A stretch of DNA of 44,535 bases from assembly GCA_938017515.1 (NCBI GenBank), contig CALIJJ010000016.1:1-44535 (forward strand), in the 5' to 3' direction. The notes beneath the pieces were generated by a model. That model was not told the DNA's origin and searched no databases. It saw nothing but the letters and a program-made list of their open reading frames with translations. This stretch comes from an uncultured Pseudanabaenaceae cyanobacterium (GTDB lineage: Bacteria > Cyanobacteriota > Cyanobacteriia > PCC-9006 > JAAUQQ01). Positions 9,294 through 17,451 of the stretch are shown here, one piece after another. The position numbers were made by a program, and so were the translations under genes. How positions within the stretch are numbered: the first letter of the stretch is position 1; every line of letters starts with the position of its first letter.

Positions 9294-9939
9294 GGGCAAG
9301 GATACCGAAATCTGACAGATTCAGGTTGGCCCCCGCTTGCGCGAAGCGTGAATCTGATTCAGCCGTCGAATTTTCAGCCGTCGCATTTTCAGCCGTCGAA
9401 TTTTCAGCCATCGCATTTTCAGCCAGGTCTGCCAAGTAAGGAACTGTGCCCAGAACAGGGCGTTGGCTCAGGGCAGCGACCTGTTGAGGAGGGGCCCAGT
9501 CCAGTCGATTTTCCTCGGCTGTTGGCGTTGTGCAGTTGAGTACAATCCCTCGCACATCGCAGCGAGCTTGCTTCGCGAGAGCGACATGGGCGACTAAATC
9601 ATCTAGGCAGTGGGGAGTCACCGCTGTTACGAGGAGGGTGGGGAGGCGCCAGTCCCAGGCCAAATCTGCCAGGGTGGATTCTGGGGTGACGGGGGTTCCG
9701 AGACTGCCGACCGCTTCGATTAGCAGGCCCGAGTGTTGGGGGAGAGCCGCCTTTTGGGATTGAAGCGATCGCCAATTTTCCGCTAAATCCATCTGACTCG
9801 GACTGGCCTGGGTGAGGGAGAGCTGAGCCCAGGGGGAACCGGTGGCGGCTTGGTAAGCTGCGATCGCTCGGAGCACAACGCTTTTACCGACACCGTAGCC
9901 CGTTCCGGCCACCAGAATTTGAGGAAATGTTTCGTTCAT
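9274..9939 (-). CDS. bioD: BioD-like (dethiobiotin synthetase family) ATPase
   Basis: A 221-residue protein of the BioD/AAA_26 fold, which makes dethiobiotin from DAPA and CO2 in biotin synthesis. Seen: a modified P-loop AGTGYGVGKS near the N-terminus (residues about 9-18), the LIEAVGSLGTPVTPESTLAD block matching the VEGAGGxxxP region of BioD, and RGIVLNC. The lysine/threonine segment after the P-loop that binds DAPA in E. coli BioD is not obvious, so activity is uncertain. Near the C-terminus a 15-bp repeat encodes AENxT/AENxM units. The ATG at 9939 is chosen because it begins the fold; an upstream ATG at 9981 is possible and a longer frame is only Pro-rich shadow of the kinase tail. It lies 46 bp after the kinase gene and is probably co-transcribed. 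Confidence 0.75.
   Translation of the reverse strand: MNETFPQILVAGTGYGVGKSVVLRAIAAYQAATGSPWAQLSLTQASPSQMDLAENWRSLQSQKAALPQHSGLLIEAVGSLGTPVTPESTLADLAWDWRLPTLLVTAVTPHCLDDLVAHVALAKQARCDVRGIVLNCTTPTAEENRLDWAPPQQVAALSQRPVLGTVPYLADLAENAMAENSTAENATAENSTAESDSRFAQAGANLNLSDFGILAPSSLSA
9360..9424. repeat. 15-bp in-frame tandem repeat in bioD-like gene
   Basis: Units at 9360, 9375, 9390, 9405 and a partial fifth, consensus CAGCCGTCGAATTTT. It encodes the AENxx repeat near the C-terminus of the BioD-like protein on the minus strand. Confidence 0.85.
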
Positions 9940-9985
9940 GATGTGTTTGATTGTCTGCGATGCCGAGTGACTTGCCCCCATGTTC

Positions 9986-12091
9986 CTAACCTTCGGCCGG
10001 TAACTCTGTGGGGGGCGGTGGGGGTGGTTCGGGGGCCGGTTCCGGCTCGGGTTCGGGAGCGGGTTCGGGTTCAGGTTCGGGGGCCGGTTCGGGCTCGGGA
10101 GCGGGTTCGGGTTCAGGAGCGGGTTCAGGTTCGGGTTCGGGAGCCGGTTCAGGTTCGGGAGCCGGTTCGGGCTCGGGCTCGGGAGCCGGTTCAGGCACCT
10201 CAACCGCTGTTACATTCAGCGCCACGGTGAAAGAGCCTGGCTTACCCCGAGCAACCTCCACCACATAGCGACCGTTGGTGGTGGCTTGCACGGTGCCGCG
10301 ATCGCCCACCAGGTCGGGAATGGGTTGGCCATTGGGAAAATAAAATCGCAGGGTTGCATCTCCCTCGACGACCCGAGCACTCAAGCGTTGTCCTGGGACG
10401 ACCGCAACCTGGTAGCGCTTAATTTCGTTGCTGTCGAGCTTATCGGAATAGAGTTGTTCAAGCCCGGTTACGAGGGACACCGGCTCATCCAAATAGCGAA
10501 TCTCCGGTTCTGGCTCCGGTTCTGGCTCCGGTTCGGGTTCCGGCTCCGGTTCCGGCTCTGCGGTGGGGGGGGTGACGCTTAGCAGCAGTTTAAAGTCTCT
10601 GCTCTCTTTGACCTTCGGGTCAGTTTCAGGGCTGACGATGATTTGGTAATCGCCATCGAGGGGAAGGCCGCCTTTCCAGAGACGTACCCGACTGGCCTTC
10701 TGGTCGATCAGCTGATCGTCTGGGGCCATGAGGGTCATCAGGGTCTTGTCATCCCCCAACGCGGCATTGAGCACATCTCCTTTTTTCGCTTCAAACGCGT
10801 AGGTGATGCTGTCGCCGGGGTTAAGGCTGCGGGTGAATTCCTGGGATTTGCCTGGCAGCAACTTGATGCGCTGCTGGAGGCGGCTGGGCTGGGGAGGAAC
10901 TTTGGGGGGAGCTGTGGTGACGGGCTGTTGGGTGGTGGCTGGGGGCGGAGCGGGTTTCTCGGACGGTCCCGACAGTTGGGAGACAATCGTCCAGGAGGCA
11001 ACCCCTGCCAAGATCACAACCCCGGCTCCAACGGTTCCCAAGGCCACCGGATCATCCCAGAAGGATGATTCGGGTTGGTCGGTGGGGCGGCTGTTGCGTA
11101 GGGATTTGTCGGCTTCTACGATGCGGCTTTTGCGTTCGAAGGAGGGTTCCATGGCACGGCCCACGGCCATGGTGCGCATTTGGGAGGCAGGCGCGGAAGG
11201 AGCAATGCCTGTGGGGGCCGCTTCCATGTTGGCGTTGCTGGATTCTGTGCCTTCCTTCATGCTATCGAGGGCTTCCATGACATCCAGGGCGGCGGGGTAG
11301 CGATCGCCCGGCCGATAGCTCAGCATTCGATCCAGAATGGCGGCAAAGCGCTCCGGCACGGTGCTGACCAAGGGACGCCAGCGCCAGATCATTTGGTTGG
11401 AATCAAACAGTTCCGTGGGTTGTCGCCCCGTCATCAAGACGATGGCCGTCACGGCCAGCGCGAATAGATCGCTGCTGGGATACACCTCACCCCCCCGGAT
11501 TTGTTCGCTAGGCGCATAGCCCGGCTTGCCGACGGTGGTGGGGCCACTGGTGCCATCACCCTGGAGCTGGGTGGCAATGGCCTTGACCACCCCAAAATCG
11601 ATCAACACAGGCGACCCATCCTGATCGCGATGCATGACGTTATCGGGGGAGATATCTCGGTGGATGATGCCTTTTTTGTGGATGTGATTGAGCACCGGCA
11701 GCAGTTGCCGGATAAATTCTAGGACTTCCGTTGGGCTAAAGGACTCTCCGTTGGTCAAGCGATCGTTGAGGATGTCGCTGTAGGGCCGCCCTTCCACATA
11801 GTCCTGGACGAGAAAGAAGCGATCGTCTTCCTCGAAGACCGCCTGAAATTTGGGTACCTGGGGATGCTGAATTCGGTGCAGGACGGACGCTTCCCGTTCA
11901 AAGAGCTCCTTTGATTTTTCAATGGCGTAGGTGCTGTCCCGAGGGGGGATATATTCCTTTAGAGCACAGTACTCATTGAAGCGCCCCTGGTCAGCGGCAA
12001 GGTAGGTGCGCCCAAACCCGCCTTGGCCCAGGATTTGCAACATCCGATAGCGGTTCTGGAGTACGGTGCCAATGGGGATAGGAGGTTGCAT
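9986..12091 (-). CDS. Membrane Ser/Thr protein kinase with long Pro-Glu C-terminal repeats
   Basis: Eukaryotic-type (Hanks) kinase of 701 residues. The N-terminal kinase domain carries GQGGFGRTY, the VAIK-equivalent YCALKEY, catalytic D146 in HRDISPDN, and DFG in LIDFGVVK. The HRDIS variant has Ser where many kinases have Lys (HRDLK). A linker is followed by one membrane helix ([20 protein letters not shown], about residue 350) and an extracytoplasmic part with two beta-rich repeats resembling pre-peptidase C-terminal domains. One Pro-Glu spacer lies between these, and a PEPAPEPEP tail of about 65 residues ends the protein. The start at 12091 (MQPPIPIGT) places the kinase fold at the usual distance; longer readings add an unrelated 66 residues. 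The tail could span the peptidoglycan; this is inference. Confidence 0.9.
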   Translation of the reverse strand: MQPPIPIGTVLQNRYRMLQILGQGGFGRTYLAADQGRFNEYCALKEYIPPRDSTYAIEKSKELFEREASVLHRIQHPQVPKFQAVFEEDDRFFLVQDYVEGRPYSDILNDRLTNGESFSPTEVLEFIRQLLPVLNHIHKKGIIHRDISPDNVMHRDQDGSPVLIDFGVVKAIATQLQGDGTSGPTTVGKPGYAPSEQIRGGEVYPSSDLFALAVTAIVLMTGRQPTELFDSNQMIWRWRPLVSTVPERFAAILDRMLSYRPGDRYPAALDVMEALDSMKEGTESSNANMEAAPTGIAPSAPASQMRTMAVGRAMEPSFERKSRIVEADKSLRNSRPTDQPESSFWDDPVALGTVGAGVVILAGVASWTIVSQLSGPSEKPAPPPATTQQPVTTAPPKVPPQPSRLQQRIKLLPGKSQEFTRSLNPGDSITYAFEAKKGDVLNAALGDDKTLMTLMAPDDQLIDQKASRVRLWKGGLPLDGDYQIIVSPETDPKVKESRDFKLLLSVTPPTAEPEPEPEPEPEPEPEPEPEIRYLDEPVSLVTGLEQLYSDKLDSNEIKRYQVAVVPGQRLSARVVEGDATLRFYFPNGQPIPDLVGDRGTVQATTNGRYVVEVARGKPGSFTVALNVTAVEVPEPAPEPEPEPAPEPEPAPEPEPEPAPEPEPAPEPEPAPEPEPEPAPEPEPEPAPEPPPPPPTELPAEG
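10023..10197. repeat. Pro-Glu/Pro-Ala coding repeat, kinase C-terminus
   Basis: Imperfect 6-bp and 12-18 bp units (GGTTCG/GGTTCAGGAGC on the plus strand) encoding a [11 protein letters not shown] tail on the minus strand. On the opposite strand the same DNA reads as Gly-Ser-Ala repeats, which is a shadow. Length is likely to vary between strains. Confidence 0.9.
10500..10560. repeat. Second Pro-Glu repeat inside kinase ectodomain
   Basis: About ten tandem hexamers (GGCTCC/GGTTCC-like) encoding a run of PE dipeptides between the two beta-rich ectodomain modules of the kinase. It acts as a rigid spacer. Confidence 0.85.
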
Positions 12092-12337
12092 AGCCAAACG
12101 AAGCCCGACACAATCTCCCACAGGATATAGAGGGGTGTCTGCGATCGCAACAGCCCTAACGAGCCAAAGGACTGTGACCCTGCTTCCTGGAAGGACGCAT
12201 ACCAGCCGAAAATTTGCAGTTTCCGGGGGCTTCCGATAGGCTAAATGCAGAAAATGGAAGATAATCTTAAGAATAATCGTGTTCTTCAAAAATCATGCGT
12301 TCTTGGCCTCAGCCCCCAACGTTCCCAACGCTTGTCT

Positions 12338-12793
12338 CTAGCCTAATAAGGCTTTCACGCAGGTCTGGACAACTTTTCCATCGGCTTGTCCCTTGAGACG
12401 TTTCATGGCAGGTCCCATGACTTTGCCCATGTCCTTGGGCGAACTGGCTCCCACTTGCTCAATGACTTCGGTGACAATCGCTTTGACTTCATCTTCAGAG
12501 AGCTGCTTGGGCAGATACTCCTCGATGATGACGAGTTCCTGGCGTTCTTGATCGGCAAGCTCTGTCCGTCCGACATTTTCATACTGGGTGATGGCTTCTC
12601 GGCGTTGTTTGGCGAGCTGAGTCAGCACCGTCAACTCCTCATCTGCCGAAAGCTCATTCTTTCCTTTGCCGCGGGCTTCAACTTCTTTTTCTAGCAGTAG
12701 CTTCTTGATGCTGCGAACCGTTTCTAGTCGAACCTTATCCCGAGCTTTCATTGCTGTTTTGATATCTTCACCAATGGTGTCTTTAAGACTCAT
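12338..12793 (-). CDS. yqeY: GatB/YqeY domain protein
   Basis: A 151-residue protein of the YqeY family, helical and related to the tRNA-binding tail of GatB of the Asp/Glu-tRNA amidotransferase. Hallmarks are MSLKDTIGEDIKTAMKARDK at the N-terminus, the central RREAITQYENVGRTELADQE, EEYLPKQLSEDEV, and a C-terminal DMGKVMGPAMKRLKGQADG. The exact cellular role is not established, though translation quality or amidation is suspected. It lies upstream of the kinase on the same strand with a 246-bp gap, and may be separately transcribed. A shadow reading on the other strand is discarded. Confidence 0.93.
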   Translation of the reverse strand: MSLKDTIGEDIKTAMKARDKVRLETVRSIKKLLLEKEVEARGKGKNELSADEELTVLTQLAKQRREAITQYENVGRTELADQERQELVIIEEYLPKQLSEDEVKAIVTEVIEQVGASSPKDMGKVMGPAMKRLKGQADGKVVQTCVKALLG

Positions 12794-13650
12794 TTAGGGG
12801 TTTCCTCTTGTATTTTCTCTCGTTTTTGATTGAACGATAAAATCTTTTCATTCAAGCAAACATCCTAGCGCTTGTTGCTAAGAACTGCCGTTGTTTCTCG
12901 TGTACTGCTTCACCTCATTTTTTCTGTCTGTCTGCTCGAAAGAGATTGATAGAATGACTGGTGCTGTGATCATTCAGAGTGAGTTCTTACTTCTCTCTCT
13001 TTCCGCTTTGCAAATCTAGGTTTGATCCCATCGATATTGGGTCGATATCCGAGTTTATTTTTTCGACCTTCGTACGAGTGCCTTGGTACGAGTAATTGTG
13101 TCACTGATGCTGATGATATCCATTAGACTTCTTGCATCAATCATCTAGCCCTCACCCCAGAATTGGGAGCAAGGGGTCGGGGGATGGGGGCGGCTGTCAG
13201 GTTCGTGTAAGAGGTCTATTGAAAAACCTGCTCTAAGCTCCGCTGCTGTCGGTTCCTCAATGATTTACTTGTGATTATATTTTAGGATTTGAGCAGGACA
13301 TTTGTCGCACGGTTTCCCCGCAGCTGAGTCCGGTGGAGACATACTCGCAAAAATCCCTTCTAGTCCTAGCTTTGGAGATAGCCTAGAAAATGCACGAAAA
13401 GGGATAGTTGGACCACCGTGAATTAAAGAATAGAATTACAAATCAATTAATCTTGATGAAGAAAAGAAACGAAGTCTTGGAGCTGAGTTTTGTCTGGATG
13501 GGCGTCTGAATCGTGGAAAGAGCATTGTTTCCTTGGGCCTAACTCTTGTCGAAAAGTGAACATTAAATCTCAAGCTTCTCGCTTCGAATCATGGTTTAAC
13601 AAGTGAATTAAAAATGCTAGGATTTGCTGGAACGCACTCCAAGATTAGCC
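12794..13650. other. Long intergenic region upstream of prs
   Basis: About 850 bp with no supportable gene. It holds divergent promoters for yqeY and prs and the MITE-like copy at 13122-13220. The part nearest prs (13430-13620) is AT-rich and may be a long untranslated leader. No riboswitch or tRNA was recognised. Confidence 0.6.
13122..13220 (-). mobile_element. MITE-like element, copy 1 (99 bp)
   Basis: It begins ATTAGACTTCTTGCATCAA, and its reverse complement begins AATAGACCTCTTACACGAA, so the two ends form an imperfect terminal inverted repeat of about 19 bp. The body reads, as reverse complement, GACAGCCGCCCCCATCCCCC and matches copy 2 at 20541-20684 almost base for base. No open reading frame fits inside, so it would need a transposase in trans. 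Ends of the form TA-GAC...GTC-TA would suit a TA target duplication, but this is inference. Confidence 0.75.
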
Positions 13651-14646
13651 GTGATCCGTTCCGCACCTATTCCCTTTCCTTCCTCCGTACCCTCATTTCC
13701 CGATAATCAACGCCTGCGTCTTTTCTCTGGCTCATCCAACTCCGCTTTGGCCCAGGAAATCGCCCGCTACCTTGGGATTGACTTGGGTCCCATGGTTAGG
13801 AAGCAGTTCGCAGACGGTGAGCTGTATGTCCAAATCCAAGAGTCGATTCGAGGCTGTGATGTCTACTTGATTCAGCCGACCTGTCGCCCCGTCAATGATC
13901 ATTTGATGGAGCTACTCATCATGATCGACGCTTGTCGTCGGGCTTCGGCTCGGCAGATTACGGCGGTGGTTCCCTATTACGGCTATGCTCGGGCTGATCG
14001 AAAGACGGCCGGGCGCGAATCCATTACGGCAAAGCTTGTGGCCAACCTCGTCACCCAGGGCGGGGCGGATCGGGTGCTGGCGATGGACCTGCACTCGGCT
14101 CAAATTCAGGGCTACTTTGATATTCCCTTTGACCATGTGTACGGTTCCCCCGTGATCATGGACTATCTGCTGAGTAAGAGTTTTTCTGACCTCGTGGTGG
14201 TCTCGCCGGACGTCGGTGGCGTGGCCCGTGCCCGTGCCTTCGCGAAGAAGCTCAACGATGCTCCCTTAGCCATTATCGATAAGCGGCGTCAGGCCCATAA
14301 TGTGGCTGAGGTGATGAACGTCATTGGTGATGTCCAGGGCAAGACCGCAGTGTTGGTGGATGACATGATCGACACTGCGGGGACGATTTGCGAGGGGGCG
14401 AAGCTATTGCGGCGGGAAGGGGCGAAGCAGGTCTATGCCTGTGCCACCCATCCGGTCTTCTCTCCTCCAGCGATCGAGCGATTATCCCAGCCGGGTTTGT
14501 TTGAGGAAGTCATCGTGACAAACACCATTCCCCTGGCGCCGGATCAGCAGTTCCCTCAGCTCAAGGTGCTGTCGGTCGCCAACCTCATTGGGGAGACCAT
14601 CTGGCGCATCCATGAGGAAAGCTCGGTGAGCATCATGTTCCGTTAA
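13651..14646 (+). CDS. prs: Ribose-phosphate pyrophosphokinase (PRPP synthetase)
   Basis: Makes PRPP from ribose-5-phosphate and ATP for purine, pyrimidine, His and Trp synthesis; cytosolic. The GTG at 13651 gives 331 residues beginning MIRSAPIPFPS, which matches cyanobacterial Prs; a TTG at 13624 would add nine residues. Seen: RLRLFSGSSN, MVRKQFADGELYVQIQESIR, PYYGYARADRK, the DLHSAQIQGYFD motif, SPDVGGVARAR, the flexible-loop KRR, and the PRPP loop VLVDDMIDTAGT. It is complete with no missing signature residue. A strong terminator (14677-14704) follows, so it is monocistronic. Confidence 0.97.
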   Translation: MIRSAPIPFPSSVPSFPDNQRLRLFSGSSNSALAQEIARYLGIDLGPMVRKQFADGELYVQIQESIRGCDVYLIQPTCRPVNDHLMELLIMIDACRRASARQITAVVPYYGYARADRKTAGRESITAKLVANLVTQGGADRVLAMDLHSAQIQGYFDIPFDHVYGSPVIMDYLLSKSFSDLVVVSPDVGGVARARAFAKKLNDAPLAIIDKRRQAHNVAEVMNVIGDVQGKTAVLVDDMIDTAGTICEGAKLLRREGAKQVYACATHPVFSPPAIERLSQPGLFEEVIVTNTIPLAPDQQFPQLKVLSVANLIGETIWRIHEESSVSIMFR

Positions 14647-14676
14647 ACCTTGGGCGCTGTGCATGTTGTTGGTTGG

Positions 14677-14704
14677 GAGGGGCGCAGTTCACTGCGCCCC
14701 TCTT
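14677..14704 (+). terminator. Rho-independent terminator after prs
   Basis: 11-bp perfect stem GAGGGGCGCAG / CTGCGCCCCTC with a TTCA tetraloop, followed by TTGGTGTTT, 30 bp after the prs stop. The stem could serve the convergent minus-strand gene as well. Confidence 0.85.
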
Positions 14705-14727
14705 GGTGTTTAAGGCGAAACGCAAGA

Positions 14728-15180
14728 TCAGGCGTCGCGATCGATAAAGGTTTCAGAGGGTCTCTGGGGCACGGTCCAGTCTTCGTTTTCGCCACCAATG
14801 ATCAGCTCCTCGACCGGGACGAAGTCTTTGGCAAATTGTTTGAAGGTGTTGGCTAGGACATCGATGGCGATCGCATCGCTGGTTCCCAGGTCAAACCAGC
14901 AGCGAGCCCAGAGGCCCTCAAACTCCACGTCACCCATGTTGTGCATCAACGCCATCATGCTGTCGTCGGCGCGATCGTCGTTATAGTCCATATAGGACAG
15001 CTCTAAGCCTTCATCCTGAATCTGCATGTTTTCGGCATTGAAGCCGCCCAGTTTTCCAATGAAAAACCAGGAGTCCAGCAGCTCTTCAACATACTGGCGC
15101 TCTTGAATGGAGGGAACGGTCTCAAACCGGATCCAGATCCAGGTATCAAACGCGTTAAATTCTCGAAACTTTACTTCCAT
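14728..15180 (-). CDS. DUF3531 family protein
   Basis: A 150-residue conserved cyanobacterial/plastid-lineage protein of unknown function. Family features recognised are the opening MEVKFREFNAFDTWIWIRFE, LDSWFFIGKLGGFNAEN, MALMHNMGDVEFEGLWARCW, DLGTSDAIAIDVL and EELIIGGENEDW. It is acidic, has no signal peptide or membrane segment, and is likely cytosolic. The frame extends upstream to 15417, but the ATG at 15180 matches the family N-terminus; the upstream part overlaps the TPR gene out of frame. It lies 139 bp after the TPR gene on the same strand. Confidence 0.85.
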   Translation of the reverse strand: MEVKFREFNAFDTWIWIRFETVPSIQERQYVEELLDSWFFIGKLGGFNAENMQIQDEGLELSYMDYNDDRADDSMMALMHNMGDVEFEGLWARCWFDLGTSDAIAIDVLANTFKQFAKDFVPVEELIIGGENEDWTVPQRPSETFIDRDA

Positions 15181-15210
15181 TGATTCATTTCGCTGATTAA
15201 TGCAGCAGCA

Positions 15211-15256
15211 ACGGGGCCAGGTCATTCCAGAGAATTCTAGGATGTCCCGGCCCCGT
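15211..15256. terminator. Possible hairpin between TPR gene and DUF3531
   Basis: 8-bp inverted repeat ACGGGGCC / GGCCCCGT with a 30-nt loop in the gap between two minus-strand genes. There is no clear T tract, so it may be a weak terminator or processing site. Confidence 0.35.
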
Positions 15257-15319
15257 CGCATAGGGCGGTTCGCGCTGTGGTGTTGTCCCGTTCTAGCGCG
15301 CCGGGCGCTCGAGCATTGT

Positions 15320-16318
15320 TTAGAGTTGTGGCAGAGCGCTGACTTCCGGTCCCCAGGGATCAGTTGCATCGTCGCGAATGGCATCGCGCATGGGGTCACA
15401 GGCTCTGGCTGTACCATCTAGGCTTTGCTCATTCTTGCAGGCCTCATAAAAAATCTGGGCGACCAGATTGTCAGGCATCGTAGCTGAAGCCCGCAATGCC
15501 TTTGCAAACAGCGGCTTGGCTTCAGAGTGCTTGCCCTCAGCCTCCAAGATTTGTGCTTTGAGGTAGTTTAGTTCGGCGTGGTCGGGCTGATCTGCCAGAC
15601 CGAGGTTTACCGCTTCAAGGGCTTTATCTTGCTTTTTCATGGTCCGGTAGCCGGTGGCCAGCGCCCAGTTGGCCAGATAGGCGGCATCGGGATTGGTCTC
15701 CCGTACCGATTCCAGCTTCTTGATCGCCGACTTGGTGTCCGACAGGGGCAAGTAATTGGACACCATCATGTCGAGAAATCCCTGCACTAGGTTGAGCTCA
15801 GGGTCGTCTGGGTTGATGGCGCGGGCCTTTTTCATCGAGCCGTAGATGCCCCGCAGTTTGCCAAAGGCGGTGGACATGCCCCGCACCGGCCCATCCTTGG
15901 TGATGGCGTAGGCACCGTCCAGGAAGTCAGCCATGGCGAGGTAGAGATTGCCCCGCAGCTTGGAGCTGTCGTCGCCCTTGCGGCTCAGGGCCTTGGCAGC
16001 AGATTCTGTTTTTTCGGCATAGGTGCTCAGTTCCGACCAGTCCTTGCTGTCTTCGTTTTGATAGATCAGGAGGGCTTGGAGGGTGTACAGCAGGGGCTCA
16101 TCGGCCTCGCTGCCTTCGGCTGTATCCAACAGGGCCTCAGCCCCCTTGTAATCGCTATTCTTGAACATGAGCTCAAAGGCTTCGCCCGTCGTGCTTCCCA
16201 TCGGTGATGCGTTGGGTGATGTGCCGGAACGGAAAGGGTCGGCAGCCAGGGTTGGCAGCGCCACGCCCAGTGTCAGAGCCGTAGCCATGAATGCACGAAG
16301 GTAGTAGGGAGTAACCAT
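15320..16318 (-). CDS. Exported TPR-repeat protein, Sll0314/Alr1548-like
   Basis: A 332-residue protein with a Sec signal peptide (MVTPYYLRAFMATALTLGVA, cleavage likely after LAADP-region Ala). It continues as helical TPR-like repeats between residues of about 60 and 300, for example DAAYLANWALATGYRTMKKQ and HAELNYLKAQILEAEGKHSE. The Cys pair near the end (YEACKN and ARACDP) could form a disulphide. The likely location is periplasm or thylakoid lumen; the role is unknown. The ATG at 16318 is preceded by AAGGA at good spacing, better than the upstream reading at 16378. The family assignment to Sll0314/Alr1548-type proteins is from memory and moderately sure. It is divergent from the ABC ATPase with a 257-bp gap. 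Confidence 0.8.
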   Translation of the reverse strand: MVTPYYLRAFMATALTLGVALPTLAADPFRSGTSPNASPMGSTTGEAFELMFKNSDYKGAEALLDTAEGSEADEPLLYTLQALLIYQNEDSKDWSELSTYAEKTESAAKALSRKGDDSSKLRGNLYLAMADFLDGAYAITKDGPVRGMSTAFGKLRGIYGSMKKARAINPDDPELNLVQGFLDMMVSNYLPLSDTKSAIKKLESVRETNPDAAYLANWALATGYRTMKKQDKALEAVNLGLADQPDHAELNYLKAQILEAEGKHSEAKPLFAKALRASATMPDNLVAQIFYEACKNEQSLDGTARACDPMRDAIRDDATDPWGPEVSALPQL

Positions 16319-16575
16319 GAATTGCTCAATCCTTATGTAAACAAATTCCAAGCCAGTCACCCAAGCCAGTTTAGTCAACAGGTCAAACGAACGCGTGGCC
16401 TAAACAAGTGGCGGGGAGGGAGTGGGAACATGGACGGGTCAGTCAATTAAGACGGGAGGCGGGGCTACAGGTTCCAAGTAAACAGCCAGACAGTATAAAA
16501 ATTGCCACAATGGGAAAAATATTCCCAGTTCGTGTCACCCCGCACTGCCCCTGCCTGTATACGTACCCTGCTTTC

Positions 16576-17223
16576 ATGCTCTATCTCAAGAATCTCTCCT
16601 ACCATCCCGCCGCAACCACCGCTCCCATTCTCGATAATCTCAACCTCACCCTGGCTCCCCAGCAGCTTGGCCTGGTGATTGGTCCCAGCGGTTCGGGCAA
16701 GAGTACGCTACTGGAGATTTTAGCGGGCCTTGCCCAGCCAACGTCTGGCCAGGTGGCCTGGCGGGAGCAGTTGTTGACGCCGCTGCATTTGCAGCAGTTG
16801 GGTGGGCTGGTGTTTCAGTTTCCCGAACGGCATTTTTGTGGCGGGACGGTGCTGGAGGAGTTGCGTCTGGGCCATCCCGAATTGGGGGGCGATCGCGTTG
16901 ATATGGCCCTCGATGAGGTGGGTTTGGGGCACCTCTCACTGAATAATCCGCCCCAGGCGCTCAGCGGCGGCCAGCAGCGGCGACTCGCCCTGGCCGTGCA
17001 GTTAATCCGACAGCCCCATCTGCTGCTGCTGGATGAGCCGACGGCGGGCTTGGACTGGTCCATGCGTCAGCAGCTGGTGGCGCTGCTGGCCCGGCTCAAG
17101 GCAAAGTGGACGCTGCTGATTGTCACCCACGATGCCGGGGATCTGATGCCCATTGCCGACTGTGCCTGGCATTTGGATCACGGTGTGTTGCGCTCGGCGG
17201 ACCTGTCGGCGATGTCGGCCTAG
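16576..17223 (+). CDS. ABC transporter ATP-binding protein (EcfA/CbiO-like)
   Basis: A 215-residue nucleotide-binding subunit. Complete motif set: Walker A GPSGSGKST, Q-loop VFQFPE, signature LSGGQQRR, Walker B LLLLDEPTAGLD, and H-switch VTHD. The FQFPE Q-loop is characteristic of CbiO/EcfA-type ATPases, which drive vitamin or transition-metal uptake. No permease gene adjoins it, so its partner is elsewhere. It may be the cyanobacterial relative of plastid ABCI11/NAP14, implicated in metal homeostasis; that link is an inference. The ATG at 16576 begins MLYLKNLSYHP, the natural first strand; upstream readings lack the fold. Confidence 0.9.
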   Translation: MLYLKNLSYHPAATTAPILDNLNLTLAPQQLGLVIGPSGSGKSTLLEILAGLAQPTSGQVAWREQLLTPLHLQQLGGLVFQFPERHFCGGTVLEELRLGHPELGGDRVDMALDEVGLGHLSLNNPPQALSGGQQRRLALAVQLIRQPHLLLLDEPTAGLDWSMRQQLVALLARLKAKWTLLIVTHDAGDLMPIADCAWHLDHGVLRSADLSAMSA

Positions 17224-17251
17224 TCGATCGGGCCAGTACCGACAGCGGAGA

Positions 17252-17322
17252 GCAAGACAAGCGAGGAGCAAGACTCGCAAGAAGCAAGACTCTCAAGAAG
17301 CAAGACCCGCAAGAAGCAAGAC
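17252..17322. repeat. 16-bp tandem repeat, 4.4 copies
   Basis: Units at 17252, 17268, 17284, 17300 and a partial copy at 17316, consensus GCAAGACTCGCAAGAA. It lies between the ABC ATPase and hslO. The unit length is not a multiple of three and it is non-coding. Confidence 0.9.
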
Positions 17323-17451
17323 GGGGATCGCCTTCGCGTTCCCCCACGCAGTTTTGTAAGCTGAAGGGGAAGAGCCGCCAGATTGATTTCAGGTGCGACA
17401 ACAATTTGTGCGCGATAGTAATAGCGATAGGGCGGAGCAATAGACCACAGC

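Noticed and set aside
9940..10203. Longer N-terminus of the BioD-like protein
   Set aside because: The added 88 residues are mostly a Pro/Asn/Leu shadow of the kinase's Pro-Glu repeat in another frame.
10008..10268. Gly-Ser-Ala repeat protein on the plus strand
   Set aside because: It is the exact antisense of the Pro-Glu tail of the kinase; codon periodicity and domain context support only the minus-strand reading.
12794..13650. Riboswitch or small RNA upstream of prs
   Set aside because: No recognised aptamer core or strong stem outside the MITE-like copy could be seen by eye.
15181..15417. Longer N-terminus of the DUF3531 protein
   Set aside because: It lacks family similarity and runs into the end of the TPR gene; the ATG at 15180 matches the family start.
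17252..17322. Possible CRISPR array
   Set aside because: Units are 16 bp, contiguous and without spacers, so it is a simple tandem repeat. The same holds for the other arrays.
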